Shown one piece after another: positions 23,850 through 33,478 of a stretch of 64,000 nt of DNA. The stretch is from Planosporangium flavigriseum (GTDB taxonomy: Bacteria > Actinomycetota > Actinomycetes > Mycobacteriales > Micromonosporaceae), in assembly GCF_011947225.1 (NCBI RefSeq), contig NZ_JAATVW010000013.1:62001-126000 (forward strand), given 5' to 3'. The position numbers and the translations under genes were made by a program. The notes beneath the pieces were generated by a model, which was not told where the DNA came from, did no database searches, and saw only the letters and a list, made by a program, of their open reading frames with translations. Position 1 is the first letter of the stretch; the number at the start of each line of letters is the position of its first letter.

Positions 23850-25586
23850 ATGACCGAGTTCCGAGTGTGGGCGCCGCAGGCGTCCCGGGTACGCCTGCGC
23901 GCGTGCGGCGGCGACCACGACATGCGGGCCGAGGGGCGGGGCTGGTGGCGGGCCGAGGTGGCCGGCGCCGGCCCGGGCACCGACTTCGCGTACCTGCTCG
24001 ACGACGCTGACGAGCCGCTGCCCGACCCCCGCTCCGCGTGGCAGCCGGCGGGCGTACACGGCCCGAGCCGACTGTACGACCACGGCGCGTTCGGATGGAC
24101 CGACGCCGACTGGACCGGACGGGCGCTGCCCGGCAGCGTCCTCTACGAACTGCACATCGGCACGTTCACACCGGAGGGCACGTTCGACGCCGCCATCGAT
24201 CGCCTCGACCACCTCGTCGAACTCGGCGTCGACCTGGTCGAACTGCTGCCGGTGAACGCGTTCAACGGCGAGCACAACTGGGGCTACGACGGCGTGTGCT
24301 GGTACGCCCCGCACGAGCCGTACGGCGGCCCCGACGGCCTGAAGCGGTTCGTCGACGCCTGCCACGCGCGTGGCCTCGGCGTGATCATCGACGCGGTCTA
24401 CAACCACTTCGGCCCGTCCGGCGCCTACGCCCCGATGTTCGGCCCGTACCTCGGTGCGGGGGCCAACACGTGGGGCGCGTCGCTCAACCTCGACGGTCCG
24501 GACAGCGAAGAGGTCCGCCGGTACATCATCGACAGCGCCCTGATGTGGCTGCGCGACTACCACGCCGACGGGCTGCGCCTGGACGCCGTGCACGCGCTCG
24601 TCGACCACGGCGCGGTCCACCTGCTCGAACAGCTCGCGATCGAGGTCGAGTCGCTCGCCACCCACCTCGGCCGGCCGCTGACGCTGATCGCCGAGTCCGA
24701 CCTGAACGACCCGCAGATCGTGACCCCCCGTGAGGCCGGCGGGCACGGCCTGCACGCCCAGTGGGACGACGACGTCCACCACGCGCTACACGCGCTGCTC
24801 ACCGGTGAGCGGCAGGGCTACTACTCCGACTTCGGCTCGCTGGAGTGCCTCGAGACCGTCCTGGAGGGCGCGTTCTTCCACGCCGGTACCTGGTCCAGCT
24901 TCCGGGGGCGCCGCCACGGCCGCCCGGTGGACCGGTCCCGCCTGCCCGGCCACCGGTTCGTCGCGTACCTGCAGAACCACGACCAGATCGGCAACCGGGC
25001 GCAGGGCGACCGGCTGCCGGCGACCGTGTCGAGCGGGCTGCTGCGGATCGGTGCCACGCTGTTGATGACCGGCCCGTTCACGCCGATGCTGTTCATGGGT
25101 GAGGAGTGGTCCGCGGGTACTCCCTGGCAGTTCTTCACCAGCCACCCGGAGCCCGATCTCGCCGCGGCGGTCGCCGGTGGGCGGCGGCGCGAGTTCGCCG
25201 AGCACGGCTGGCCGGCGGGCGACGTGCCGGACCCGCAGGCGCCCGAGACGTTCCGGGACTCCAAACTGGACTGGTCGGAGCTGGACAAGCCCGCGCACGC
25301 CGAGATGCTCGACCTCTACCGGCGGCTGATCACGCTGCGCAAGGCCGTCCCTGATCTGTCCGATCCGTGGTTGGACCGGGTCAAGGTCGCGCACGGGGAC
25401 CAGTTCGTGACCGTGCAGCGGGGCAGCTGCGTGGTGGTGGCGAACCTCGCGGGTGACCGCCAGCGGATCTCGCTGCCGGGACGGGCGGCGACGGTATTGC
25501 TCGCGACCGAGGCCGGCGTGACGCTGAGCTCGAGCGCGGTGGAGCTGCCGGGCGAGTCTGCGGCGGTGATCAGGCTCAACGGATGA
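23850..25586 (+). CDS. treZ: Malto-oligosyltrehalose trehalohydrolase
   Basis: 578 residues from an ATG behind GAGGAG. An N-terminal E-set domain (EFRVWAPQASRVRLR) is followed by a GH13_10 barrel with GLRLDAVHAL, TLIAESDLNDP and LQNHDQIGNRA supplying the acid triad. It cuts free trehalose from maltooligosyltrehalose, completing the glgX-treY-treZ route in the cytoplasm. It converges on the glycosyltransferase gene with a 12-bp gap and no evident terminator. Confidence 0.96.
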   Translation: MTEFRVWAPQASRVRLRACGGDHDMRAEGRGWWRAEVAGAGPGTDFAYLLDDADEPLPDPRSAWQPAGVHGPSRLYDHGAFGWTDADWTGRALPGSVLYELHIGTFTPEGTFDAAIDRLDHLVELGVDLVELLPVNAFNGEHNWGYDGVCWYAPHEPYGGPDGLKRFVDACHARGLGVIIDAVYNHFGPSGAYAPMFGPYLGAGANTWGASLNLDGPDSEEVRRYIIDSALMWLRDYHADGLRLDAVHALVDHGAVHLLEQLAIEVESLATHLGRPLTLIAESDLNDPQIVTPREAGGHGLHAQWDDDVHHALHALLTGERQGYYSDFGSLECLETVLEGAFFHAGTWSSFRGRRHGRPVDRSRLPGHRFVAYLQNHDQIGNRAQGDRLPATVSSGLLRIGATLLMTGPFTPMLFMGEEWSAGTPWQFFTSHPEPDLAAAVAGGRRREFAEHGWPAGDVPDPQAPETFRDSKLDWSELDKPAHAEMLDLYRRLITLRKAVPDLSDPWLDRVKVAHGDQFVTVQRGSCVVVANLAGDRQRISLPGRAATVLLATEAGVTLSSSAVELPGESAAVIRLNG

Positions 25587-25598
25587 GTAGGACGTTGC

Positions 25599-26615
25599 TC
25601 AGATCCCGGTGGACCCGACCCAGGACCTGGCCCAGTGATGGGCCGCGTACGCCTGCGGAAAGTGCTCGCCGGCCCGGTGCGGCTCGGTCGGACGGTACGG
25701 GTAGAACAGTTCCGGACCGAAGACGGTCGGCACTTCCCGGCCCAGCGCCTCCTGCTCGACCAGTACCCGACTGAAGAACTCCGGCCCGGTCTGCTCATTC
25801 GGCGGTCGACCCGGCCGCCAGGCGACCGCGTCGGGCAGCGCCGCGACCACCGCGGCGAAGAACGGGTGCCTGGGCACGCAGCCGAGTACGCCAATGGCGA
25901 CCCAGCAGGCGTCCTCCCGGGCAGCGAACGCGCGTACGCCGGCCAGCAGCGGCTCGATGCAGCGGTAGCACTCGAAGTCGGTGTCGAGGTAGACGCCGCC
26001 GTACGTCAGCAGCAGTTCGTACCGCAGGATGTCGGCCTTCTGCGCGGGTGAGGTGGCGGCGGCGAACTCCGCCCGGTTGACCAGCGGCGGCAGGTTGCCC
26101 TCGTGCCAGAGCCGCATCTCCCAGCCCGGGTGGCGCTCGGCCCAGGTCTCGCCGAACCGGCGCTCCCGCTCGGGCAGCGGACCACCGAGCCAGATGCGGT
26201 GGAACACGCGCGGAATCACCGGTTCAGATCCGCGCACGGTCACCGGACCGGGGTTATCGGTGCTCGACGGCTCGCCGGTCACCAGCCCGCGCAGCGACGA
26301 GGCCAGCGGGCCGGGTGGCAGCGGACGGGCGTGCCGGGTGGGGTCGTAGCGCTTCGGCGGGTTGATCGCCGCGACGACGTCGCAGGCCGCCCACAGGTCG
26401 CGCAGGTTGCGACAGCTGAGCGACTCCACCTGGCTGCCGGCCAGTTCGGCCCGCAGGGGCATTAGCGCCTCGTCCACCTGCGCGGAAGACGTGCCCGGCG
26501 GCGCGCCGACGACCAGGACGGCTGTTTCCGGCGGCACGCCGGACAGCGCCGCGATCACCTCGGGCAGCAGCGGCGACGAGACGCTGACGCCAATACGTAC
26601 CGGCTCGCCTCCCAT
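25599..26615 (-). CDS. GT32-like sugar transferase with DXD motif
   Basis: 338 residues. The C-terminal two-thirds, from IPRVFHRIWLGGPLPERERR (residue 134), is the Gly_transf_sug fold (GT32 / Och1, TcdA-like). It has KADILRYELLLTYGGVYLDTDFECY; the DTD at 211-213 binds the metal-nucleotide sugar. The first 130 residues form a separate, unrecognised alpha/beta part (VRIGVSVSSPLLPEVIAALSG) resembling a Rossmann-like domain. It probably transfers a hexose to a cell-surface or capsular acceptor; donor and acceptor are unknown. It follows the aldo/keto reductase gene by 21 bp on the same strand. Confidence 0.82.
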   Translation of the reverse strand: MGGEPVRIGVSVSSPLLPEVIAALSGVPPETAVLVVGAPPGTSSAQVDEALMPLRAELAGSQVESLSCRNLRDLWAACDVVAAINPPKRYDPTRHARPLPPGPLASSLRGLVTGEPSSTDNPGPVTVRGSEPVIPRVFHRIWLGGPLPERERRFGETWAERHPGWEMRLWHEGNLPPLVNRAEFAAATSPAQKADILRYELLLTYGGVYLDTDFECYRCIEPLLAGVRAFAAREDACWVAIGVLGCVPRHPFFAAVVAALPDAVAWRPGRPPNEQTGPEFFSRVLVEQEALGREVPTVFGPELFYPYRPTEPHRAGEHFPQAYAAHHWARSWVGSTGI

Positions 26616-26636
26616 GCCGGTGCTCTTCCATGAGAG

Positions 26637-27617
<981 letters not shown>

Positions 27618-27671
27618 GAAAGCTCCTTCTGCGACGCGTTCGAGGCGTTCACTTACCCACTGGAGCGTTTG

Positions 27672-28337
27672 TCACTCCGCCGGCGCCTCGGCGACCCGCT
27701 TCTTAACCGTCTCCTTGACGCCCCGCGGGAGGGCGTCGGCGGCGAGCAGCCTGGGCAGCAGTTCCGATTCGCGGGTCAGCGCCCGAAACGTTACGCCTAC
27801 CGTCACGTCGTGCTCGGGACGGCTGAGCACGACGACCGGATCGCCCGCACGTATCTCGCCCGGTACGACGACCCGCAGGTACGCGCCGGGCACGGCTCGG
27901 GCGGTGAACCGCTTGACCCACCCCTGTTCGGACATCCACTCGGCGAAGGTGCGGCACGGGATCCGCACGTCCGCGATCTCGAGGACGACCTCATCGCCGA
28001 CGCGCCACCGCTCCCCGATCAGCGCGCCGGTGACGTCCAGCCCGGAGGTGGTGAGGTTCTCGCCGAAGCACCCGCTGGGCAGGTCCCGCCCCAGCTCGAC
28101 CGCCCAGGCGTCCAGGTCCTCCCGGGCGTACGCGTAGACGGCCTGGTCGTCACCGCCGTGGTAGGCCGTGTCGAAGACCCGGTCGCCCTCCAGTCCGGTC
28201 AACCCGTTGCCCTTCGGTCCCGGCGCGCTCACCCGTACCGGTCGGGCCGCCGGCCGCTTGTCGATCCCGGTGACGCCGGGCGTCGTGACGGCGCTCGGTC
28301 GAGGCACGGCCAGATTTACCGAGAGCACTGTCGCCAT
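27672..28337 (-). CDS. MOSC-domain protein (YiiM-like)
   Basis: 221 residues from the ATG at 28337; a GTG two codons earlier is the alternative. The MOSC beta-barrel spans most of the chain, with GDRVFDTAYHGGDDQAVYAYAREDL, GENLTTSGLDV, and the conserved cysteine in VRIPCRTFAEW. A 3-alpha tail follows. MOSC proteins bind molybdenum cofactor through the cysteine. YiiM types reduce N-hydroxylated compounds such as 6-hydroxylaminopurine. It lies upstream of the AKR gene on the same strand, 54 bp apart. Confidence 0.9.
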   Translation of the reverse strand: MATVLSVNLAVPRPSAVTTPGVTGIDKRPAARPVRVSAPGPKGNGLTGLEGDRVFDTAYHGGDDQAVYAYAREDLDAWAVELGRDLPSGCFGENLTTSGLDVTGALIGERWRVGDEVVLEIADVRIPCRTFAEWMSEQGWVKRFTARAVPGAYLRVVVPGEIRAGDPVVVLSRPEHDVTVGVTFRALTRESELLPRLLAADALPRGVKETVKKRVAEAPAE

Positions 28338-28484
28338 GGCCACAGCCTATCCATCCACCCGTTCGGGTGAGGGCCCCGAAGCCGACCGGCGCGACTGCTA
28401 CACCGCCACGGTGTCGACCACGAGCCCGGCGACGACGTGGAGCGGCGGCCCGTTCGTGACTGGTCGCGAAGGGCTGACGGCGGG

Positions 28485-29027
28485 TCAGGCGGACGGGCGC
28501 GGCGTCGGGCGGGTGCTCGGGCGCAGCGGCTCGCAGACCTTCATCGCCGCCGCGACCTTCGGATCGCCTGTGTCGAGTCCGTTCGGGCCGCCCGACATGG
28601 TCACGCCGTGGTCGGCGAGGCAGTTGCGGTACGCGGTGAAGGCACCGTTGCGGTTGCCGCCGTTACGCGGGCCGCCACCCGGCCGCAGCGACGCGCATGC
28701 CTGCTGCGCGTTCTGCCACGTCGTGGCGTCGACGCCGGGCGGCGGCTGATTGCCGAAGCCGAACCGGCCGCCGGCGCCGTCGGACGGGCGGGCGGTCGGC
28801 CGGCCACTCGGCCAGTCCGTCGGCCTCCCGCTCGGCCGGGGCCCGCGCGAGGGCAGCGTCACGCCGTGCTGGGACAGGCAGGTCGTGTACGCCTGCACTC
28901 CCGCCTGGCCCGGCGCGCTGCTCGGGGCGCTCGAACTCGCAGACGACGAGGACCCACACGCGGTGACCGCCCCCGCTGCGGCGACCAGCCCCAGCAACGC
29001 AGCGGTGACACGTACCCGGTTTCGCAC
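28485..29027 (-). CDS. Secreted lipoprotein with duplicated Cys-His motif
   Basis: 180 residues from a GTG at 29027, chosen because the product then starts with a compact lipoprotein signal (MRNRVRVTAALLGL...AVTACGSS). The mature protein contains two copies of one unit: AYTTCLSQHGVTLP...NAQQACASLRP and AYRNCLADHGVTMS...AAMKVCEPLRP. Each has one Cys before HGV and one Cys before the LRP end. A Pro/Ser/Arg-rich linker lies between them. Each unit could form a disulphide or bind a ligand. The function is unknown. It is divergent from an HlyD adaptor gene and probably belongs to that export locus. Confidence 0.7.
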   Translation of the reverse strand: MRNRVRVTAALLGLVAAAGAVTACGSSSSASSSAPSSAPGQAGVQAYTTCLSQHGVTLPSRGPRPSGRPTDWPSGRPTARPSDGAGGRFGFGNQPPPGVDATTWQNAQQACASLRPGGGPRNGGNRNGAFTAYRNCLADHGVTMSGGPNGLDTGDPKVAAAMKVCEPLRPSTRPTPRPSA

Positions 29028-29097
29028 TGTCGTCCAAGCCACGACCGCATCAAACCGACGGCTGCTGGATGTTGCGTCAGACGAACCTCGGAATCCG

Positions 29098-29128
29098 CTG
29101 GGAGATCGGATTTTGAGCTTTCTCCCAG
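29098..29128. promoter_or_regulatory. Inverted repeat in divergent promoter region
   Basis: CTGGGAG (29098-29104) and CTCCCAG (29122-29128) are perfect inverted repeats 17 nt apart. They lie in the 147-bp divergent region between the lipoprotein and the first HlyD gene. CCCAG also appears upstream of the response regulator (TTTCCCAG near 30504-30511) and of the second HlyD gene (CTCCCAG at 37162-37168), so it may be part of a shared operator. Confidence 0.35.
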
Positions 29129-29174
29129 CTACGCCCAAGGCAACAGGGAGCCGGGATGACCACACTGGCCCACC

Positions 29175-30485
29175 ATGACACTCCGGCTACCGGCGCACCT
29201 GCGTGGGCGCGGACCCGCGCTGTGGCTGACGCTGGGCACGGCGGCCGTCGGCGCGACCGCGGTCACCGCCATCGCGTACGCGGGTGGTGGCGCGCCGGCG
29301 GCGGCCGGTCCGGCGACGGTACGGGTACAGCGCGGCGTGGTCGAGCTGACCTCGTCCGCGGCCGGCACCGTACAGGCCATGCAGAGTCGCGGACTGAGCT
29401 TCAGTACCGGCGGCACCGTGACCGAGGTCGAGGTGAAGCCGGGCGATTCGGTGGCGGCGGGGCAGGTGCTCGCCCGGATCGACAGCTCGGCGGCGCAGGA
29501 CGACGTCAACACGGCGCAGGCGAGCGTCAACTCGGCCACGAACGCCTTGGCCCGCGCCCAGCAGACCACTACCCCATCGCCGTCCACCTGCCAGAACACG
29601 GCCGTCCGGGCGGCGCCCGTCGCCTACGTCGTCGCCGGGAGCGCCAGCCCGTCGACGTCCGCGTCAGCGTCGCCGTCCTCCTCGCCCGACCCGTCGCCGT
29701 CCGACATGCCGAGTCCCTCCGCGTCGCCGTCCCGACAGGGGCCGGGGTCGGGGTCGGGACAGACGAGCGGCCGGACGAGCGAGACGCCTCCCGGCGGCTG
29801 CGCAACCGGCGGCTCAGCCGGTGGATCAGCCGGTGGATCAACCAGCGGCCGATCCGGCTCCGGCGACAGCCTGATGTCGGCGGAGCAGCAACTCACCAAC
29901 GCCCAACTCGCGCTGCAGCTCGCGCAGGACAGGCTCGCGGGTACGACCATCACCGCGCCGGTCGCCGGCAAGGTGCTCTCGGTCGCCGGTACGGTCGGCA
30001 GCCAGGAGACCCCGGCCAGCAGCGGCTTCATCGTCCTGGGCGGGGTCACCGACACCGGCGTCCGGGCCGAGTTCTCCGAGGCCGACGTCGCCCACCTCGC
30101 CGTCGGCCAGACCGCCACGATCACCCTGCCCAACCGGGACGGCGCCCAGGTCAAGGGCAAGGTCTCCCAGATCGATCCGGCCGGCACGACCTCGGGCCGG
30201 CTCGTGCGCTACGGCGTACTCGTGAGCTTCGACGAGGTACCCGCCGATCTGCTTCTCGGCCAGAGCGCCAATGTGACGGTGGTGACAGCATCGGCCCCCA
30301 ACGTCCTCTACGTCCCATCGGCGGCGGTGACTTCGGTGACCGGAGACAACGGCGCCGTCACCGTCCGCTCGACCGGGCGTGACCAGCACCGGACGGTACG
30401 GGTGGGGCTGCGCGGCGACCAGTACACGCAGGTCCTCGAAGGTCTCCAGGGAGGCGATGAACTGGTGCTCCCCGGCTCCCGTTGA
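29175..30485 (+). CDS. HlyD/MacA-like periplasmic adaptor 1
   Basis: 436 residues. One N-terminal membrane anchor (about 15-40) is followed by a biotinyl-lipoyl half-motif (GLSFSTGGTVTEVEVKPGDSVAAGQVLARID), the first coiled-coil arm, the second arm, the second lipoyl half (TTITAPVAGKVLSVAGTVG), a beta-barrel and a C-terminal domain. Where the hairpin tip should be, residues about 135-235 are replaced by a low-complexity Ser/Pro/Gly insert bounded by single cysteines (STCQN and GGCAT). Adaptors of this kind link an ABC exporter to the envelope. It has no adjacent transporter of its own; the response regulator gene follows after 70 bp. Confidence 0.85.
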   Translation: MTLRLPAHLRGRGPALWLTLGTAAVGATAVTAIAYAGGGAPAAAGPATVRVQRGVVELTSSAAGTVQAMQSRGLSFSTGGTVTEVEVKPGDSVAAGQVLARIDSSAAQDDVNTAQASVNSATNALARAQQTTTPSPSTCQNTAVRAAPVAYVVAGSASPSTSASASPSSSPDPSPSDMPSPSASPSRQGPGSGSGQTSGRTSETPPGGCATGGSAGGSAGGSTSGRSGSGDSLMSAEQQLTNAQLALQLAQDRLAGTTITAPVAGKVLSVAGTVGSQETPASSGFIVLGGVTDTGVRAEFSEADVAHLAVGQTATITLPNRDGAQVKGKVSQIDPAGTTSGRLVRYGVLVSFDEVPADLLLGQSANVTVVTASAPNVLYVPSAAVTSVTGDNGAVTVRSTGRDQHRTVRVGLRGDQYTQVLEGLQGGDELVLPGSR

Positions 30486-30555
30486 CACGCAGACGATCAG
30501 GAGTTTCCCAGTTTGCTGTCAGCGACCGTCCAGGTCGTATCGATAGAACTGCCAG

Positions 30556-31278
30556 GTGCCAGCAACATTGACAGATCACGCGGGCCGGGTGCTCGTGGTC
30601 GACGACGAGCCCAACATCTGCGCGTTACTGTCGGCGACCTTGCGACTGACCGGCTACGACGTACGGGTCGCGGCCGGCGGGCACGAGGCGCTCCTGGCCT
30701 CCGCCGAGTTCGAGCCGGACCTCGTCGTCCTCGACGTGATGCTGCCCGACCTCGACGGTTTCGAGGTGGCCCAGCGACTGCGGGCCGCGGGCCAGCCGGT
30801 ACCCGTACTGTTCCTGACGGCGCGCGACGCGGTGGAGGACCGGATCTCGGGCCTGGCGGTCGGTGGCGACGACTACGTCACCAAGCCGTTCAACCTGGAA
30901 GAGGTCGTGCTGCGGATCCGGGCGATCCTCCGGCGCAGCGGCGTGGGCTCGCAGGGCTCCGACACCAACGGCCTCCGCTACGCCGATCTCGAACTGGACG
31001 ACGAGGCGCACGAGGTACGGCGGGCCGGCAAGCTGATCGAGCTGTCCCCCACCGAGTTCAACCTGCTGCGGTACCTGATGACGAACGCCGGTCGGGTGGT
31101 CAGCAAGGCGCAGATCCTGGACCGCGTGTGGAGCTACGACTTCGGCGGTGACGGCCGGATCGTCGAGTCGTACGTCTACTACCTTCGGCGCAAGATCGAC
31201 ACGGTCGGCCCGCCGTTGATCCACACCGTCCGCGGCGTCGGGTACTCGCTGCGCCTCCCCCGATCTGATGAGGCGTAG
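30556..31278 (+). CDS. OmpR-family response regulator
   Basis: 240 residues from a GTG. The receiver domain (1-125) has Asp16/Asp17, phosphoacceptor Asp60 (VVLDVMLPD) and Lys110 (YVTKPF). The DNA-binding winged helix (about 135-238) carries LSPTEFNLLRYLMTNAGRVVSKAQIL and ends with HTVRGVGYSLRLP. It resembles mycobacterial TcrX/TrcR. It overlaps the sensor kinase start by 11 bp and is its evident partner, likely controlling the flanking export genes. Confidence 0.95.
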   Translation: MPATLTDHAGRVLVVDDEPNICALLSATLRLTGYDVRVAAGGHEALLASAEFEPDLVVLDVMLPDLDGFEVAQRLRAAGQPVPVLFLTARDAVEDRISGLAVGGDDYVTKPFNLEEVVLRIRAILRRSGVGSQGSDTNGLRYADLELDDEAHEVRRAGKLIELSPTEFNLLRYLMTNAGRVVSKAQILDRVWSYDFGGDGRIVESYVYYLRRKIDTVGPPLIHTVRGVGYSLRLPRSDEA

Positions 31279-32779
31279 TTTCCCGCTCCGTCCCTGGCGG
31301 CGCTGGACCCTGCGGCGGCGGATGGTCGTCACCACCGCCGTCCTCGCCGCGGTCGCCCTGGTCGTCGCCGACGTCGCGGGCCTGACCCTGCTGCACTCAC
31401 AGCTGGTCGGCAGGGTGGACGCCCAGCTCGAGGGGCAGGCGCGCGGCTTGTCCCGGATAGCCCAGCACCTACCGGACGGCAACCGGCAGCCCCGCCCCGG
31501 GCCGGGCTTCGGCGGTGGCTCGAGGGTCTACCTGTACGCCGCCGACGGCACCCGGCTCTACGCCTCGCCCGCCACGAGCAGCGACGAGCCCCTGCTGGGC
31601 GCGTTCACCGCGCTGAAGGCCCGGGCCGGTGCCCACCCCTTCACCGTTGACGGCACCGCCGGCTCCTGGCGGGTTAAGGTCACGGCGGCGGCGCCGAACG
31701 ACCAGGAGTACGCCGTACACGCCGTCGCACTGCACGCGATCCAGGTCACCGAGCAGACGCTGATCCTCGTGGACGCCGCGGTGACCGTGCTGGTCCTGCT
31801 GCTGATCGCGCTGGCCGCCGCGTCGGTCGTACGCATCGGACTCCGCCCGCTGACCAGCATGGAGAAGATCGCCACCGAGATCGCCGGTGGTGACCTGTCC
31901 CGACGGGTCCCCGACACCGACCCGCACACCGAGTCGGGTCGCCTGGGTACCGCGCTCAACACGATGCTCGTACGCATCGAAGCGGCGCTGGCCGACCGCA
32001 CCGCCTCCGAACGACGCCTGCGCCAGTTCCTCGCCGACGCGTCGCACGAACTACGCACCCCACTGACCTCGATCCAGGGCTTCGCCGAGCTGTACCGCCG
32101 TGGCGGCGCCCCACCCGGCCCCGCCCTCGACGAGGCGATGGGCCGCATCGAGGCGGAGGTAGGCCGGATGCGACTACTCGTCAACGACCTGCTGCTACTC
32201 GCCCGCCTCGACGAGGAACGGCCCCTGGAACGCCACCCGGTCGACCTGCTGGCCGTGGCCGCCGACGCCGTCCGCGACGCACACGTACGCGTACCCTCAC
32301 GCTTCGTCCAGCTCGCCGCCCTCGACGACGACAGCGAGGCCTTCGAAGCCGTCACCGTGTACGGCGACGAACCACGCATCCGGCAGGTCGTCACCAACCT
32401 GCTGGCCAACGCGCTCCAGCACACCCCCGAGGACGCGGCGGTGACGATCCGGGTGGGCCGGTCAGACGGCGCCGTCCTGGAAACCGAACCCATCGCCGTG
32501 GTCGGCGCCGAGTTGCCGGCCGGCACGCCCGCGGCGGTCGTCGAGGTCACCGACACCGGCCCCGGCATGGCCGCCGACGACGCGCGGCACGTCTTCGAGC
32601 GGCTGTACCGCGCCGACCCCAGCCGATCCCGCCGCCACGGCGGCGCCGGACTGGGCCTGGCGATCGTCGCGGCGATCGTGCAGGCCCACGGCGGTCGCGT
32701 CGAGCTGTACACCGCCGCCGGCGCCGGCGCCCGGTTCCGGGTGCTGCTGCCCGGTACGGTCGAGGCCGGCGATGCGTAA
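31268..32779 (+). CDS. Sensor histidine kinase
   Basis: 503 residues. TM1 is about 18-40. An extracytoplasmic sensor of about 115 residues follows, then TM2 (about 160-182), HAMP (about 183-240) and HisKA with phosphoacceptor His260 (DASHELRTPLTSIQGFAE). The HATPase domain has the N-box NLLANALQHTP, G1 DTGPGM, F-box FERLYR and G2 GAGLGLAIV. A short acidic insertion lies at DDDSEAF. It phosphorylates the overlapping OmpR regulator. The signal is unknown. Confidence 0.95.
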   Translation: MRRSFPLRPWRRWTLRRRMVVTTAVLAAVALVVADVAGLTLLHSQLVGRVDAQLEGQARGLSRIAQHLPDGNRQPRPGPGFGGGSRVYLYAADGTRLYASPATSSDEPLLGAFTALKARAGAHPFTVDGTAGSWRVKVTAAAPNDQEYAVHAVALHAIQVTEQTLILVDAAVTVLVLLLIALAAASVVRIGLRPLTSMEKIATEIAGGDLSRRVPDTDPHTESGRLGTALNTMLVRIEAALADRTASERRLRQFLADASHELRTPLTSIQGFAELYRRGGAPPGPALDEAMGRIEAEVGRMRLLVNDLLLLARLDEERPLERHPVDLLAVAADAVRDAHVRVPSRFVQLAALDDDSEAFEAVTVYGDEPRIRQVVTNLLANALQHTPEDAAVTIRVGRSDGAVLETEPIAVVGAELPAGTPAAVVEVTDTGPGMAADDARHVFERLYRADPSRSRRHGGAGLGLAIVAAIVQAHGGRVELYTAAGAGARFRVLLPGTVEAGDA

Positions 32780-32809
32780 CACACGGCGATGGTTGACCGG
32801 CGCCACGTA

Positions 32810-32935
32810 ATGGACTTTCGCAGGACCGTCACCGAGGAGCCTTCACGCCTCGCCGCATACCGCGGCATCTACATCGATCTCGGCGACTGGAGTGCGGCGC
32901 GGGGCGTTCCGTCCCGGGATAGCCTCCCCTGGTGA
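32810..32935 (+). CDS. Possible 41-residue ORF overlapping Nudix gene
   Basis: An ATG at 32810 opens a 41-codon frame (MDFRRTVTEEPSRLAAYRG, then IYIDLGDWSAARG) whose TGA overlaps the GTG of the Nudix gene by 4 bp, the coupling seen throughout this window. There is no clear ribosome site and I recognise no family. It could be a leader peptide or the tail of a lost gene. Confidence 0.3.
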   Translation: MDFRRTVTEEPSRLAAYRGIYIDLGDWSAARGVPSRDSLPW

Positions 32936-33414
32936 CGATGCCCGCTAGTGACTACACCGCGACGCTGCCGCGCAAGCGGATGGGGTCGGCTGCGTTGTTG
33001 CGCGACCGCGACGGCCGGATCTTGCTGGTCGAGCCGACGTACAAGGACTACTGGGAGCTGCCCGGCGGTGCCGTCGACGGCGACGAGTCGCCGTATGACG
33101 CCGTGGCTCGCGAATTGAAGGAAGAACTCGGCTTGGCGCTGACGCTGGGCCGGCTGCTGGTGGTCGACTGGGTGCCGCCGCGTGCCGGGCATACCGAGGG
33201 GGTCATGTTCGTCTTCGACGGCGGTGTGTTGGACGAGGCGACTACCAACGCGATCCGCCTGCCCGCCGATGAACTGCGCGGCTGGGCGTGGTCGACGCTG
33301 GCCGAGGCGCGGCAGCGGCTATCGCCGCTGCTAGCCCGCCGCGCCGTGGTCGCGACCGAGGCTGTGAGCAGCGGAGGAACCGTCTACCTGGAAGACGGCA
33401 ACCGAATCGTCTGA
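32932..33414 (+). CDS. Nudix hydrolase
   Basis: 160 residues from a GTG; an ATG two codons later is possible. The Nudix box fits GX5EX7REUXEEXGU exactly (starting GGAVDGDE and ending RELKEELGL), so metal binding and pyrophosphohydrolysis are intact. The flanking RMGSAALLRDRDGRILLVEP strand is typical. It cleaves a nucleoside diphosphate linked to some moiety X; the substrate cannot be named. It is convergent with the acyl-CoA dehydrogenase gene. Confidence 0.92.
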   Translation: MTMPASDYTATLPRKRMGSAALLRDRDGRILLVEPTYKDYWELPGGAVDGDESPYDAVARELKEELGLALTLGRLLVVDWVPPRAGHTEGVMFVFDGGVLDEATTNAIRLPADELRGWAWSTLAEARQRLSPLLARRAVVATEAVSSGGTVYLEDGNRIV

Positions 33415-33425
33415 GCCCTTGCTGG

Positions 33426-33464
33426 CCGATGGCCCGGCCGCAAGGTAATCGGCCGGACCATCGG
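33426..33464. terminator. Bidirectional hairpin between convergent genes
   Basis: CCGATGGCCCGGCCG (33426-33440) and CGGCCGGACCATCGG (33450-33464) pair over 15 bp with a single mismatch around a 9-nt loop. It is placed exactly between the Nudix and acyl-CoA dehydrogenase stop codons. Confidence 0.8.
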
Positions 33465-33478
33465 AGCGGGCGAGGTGG

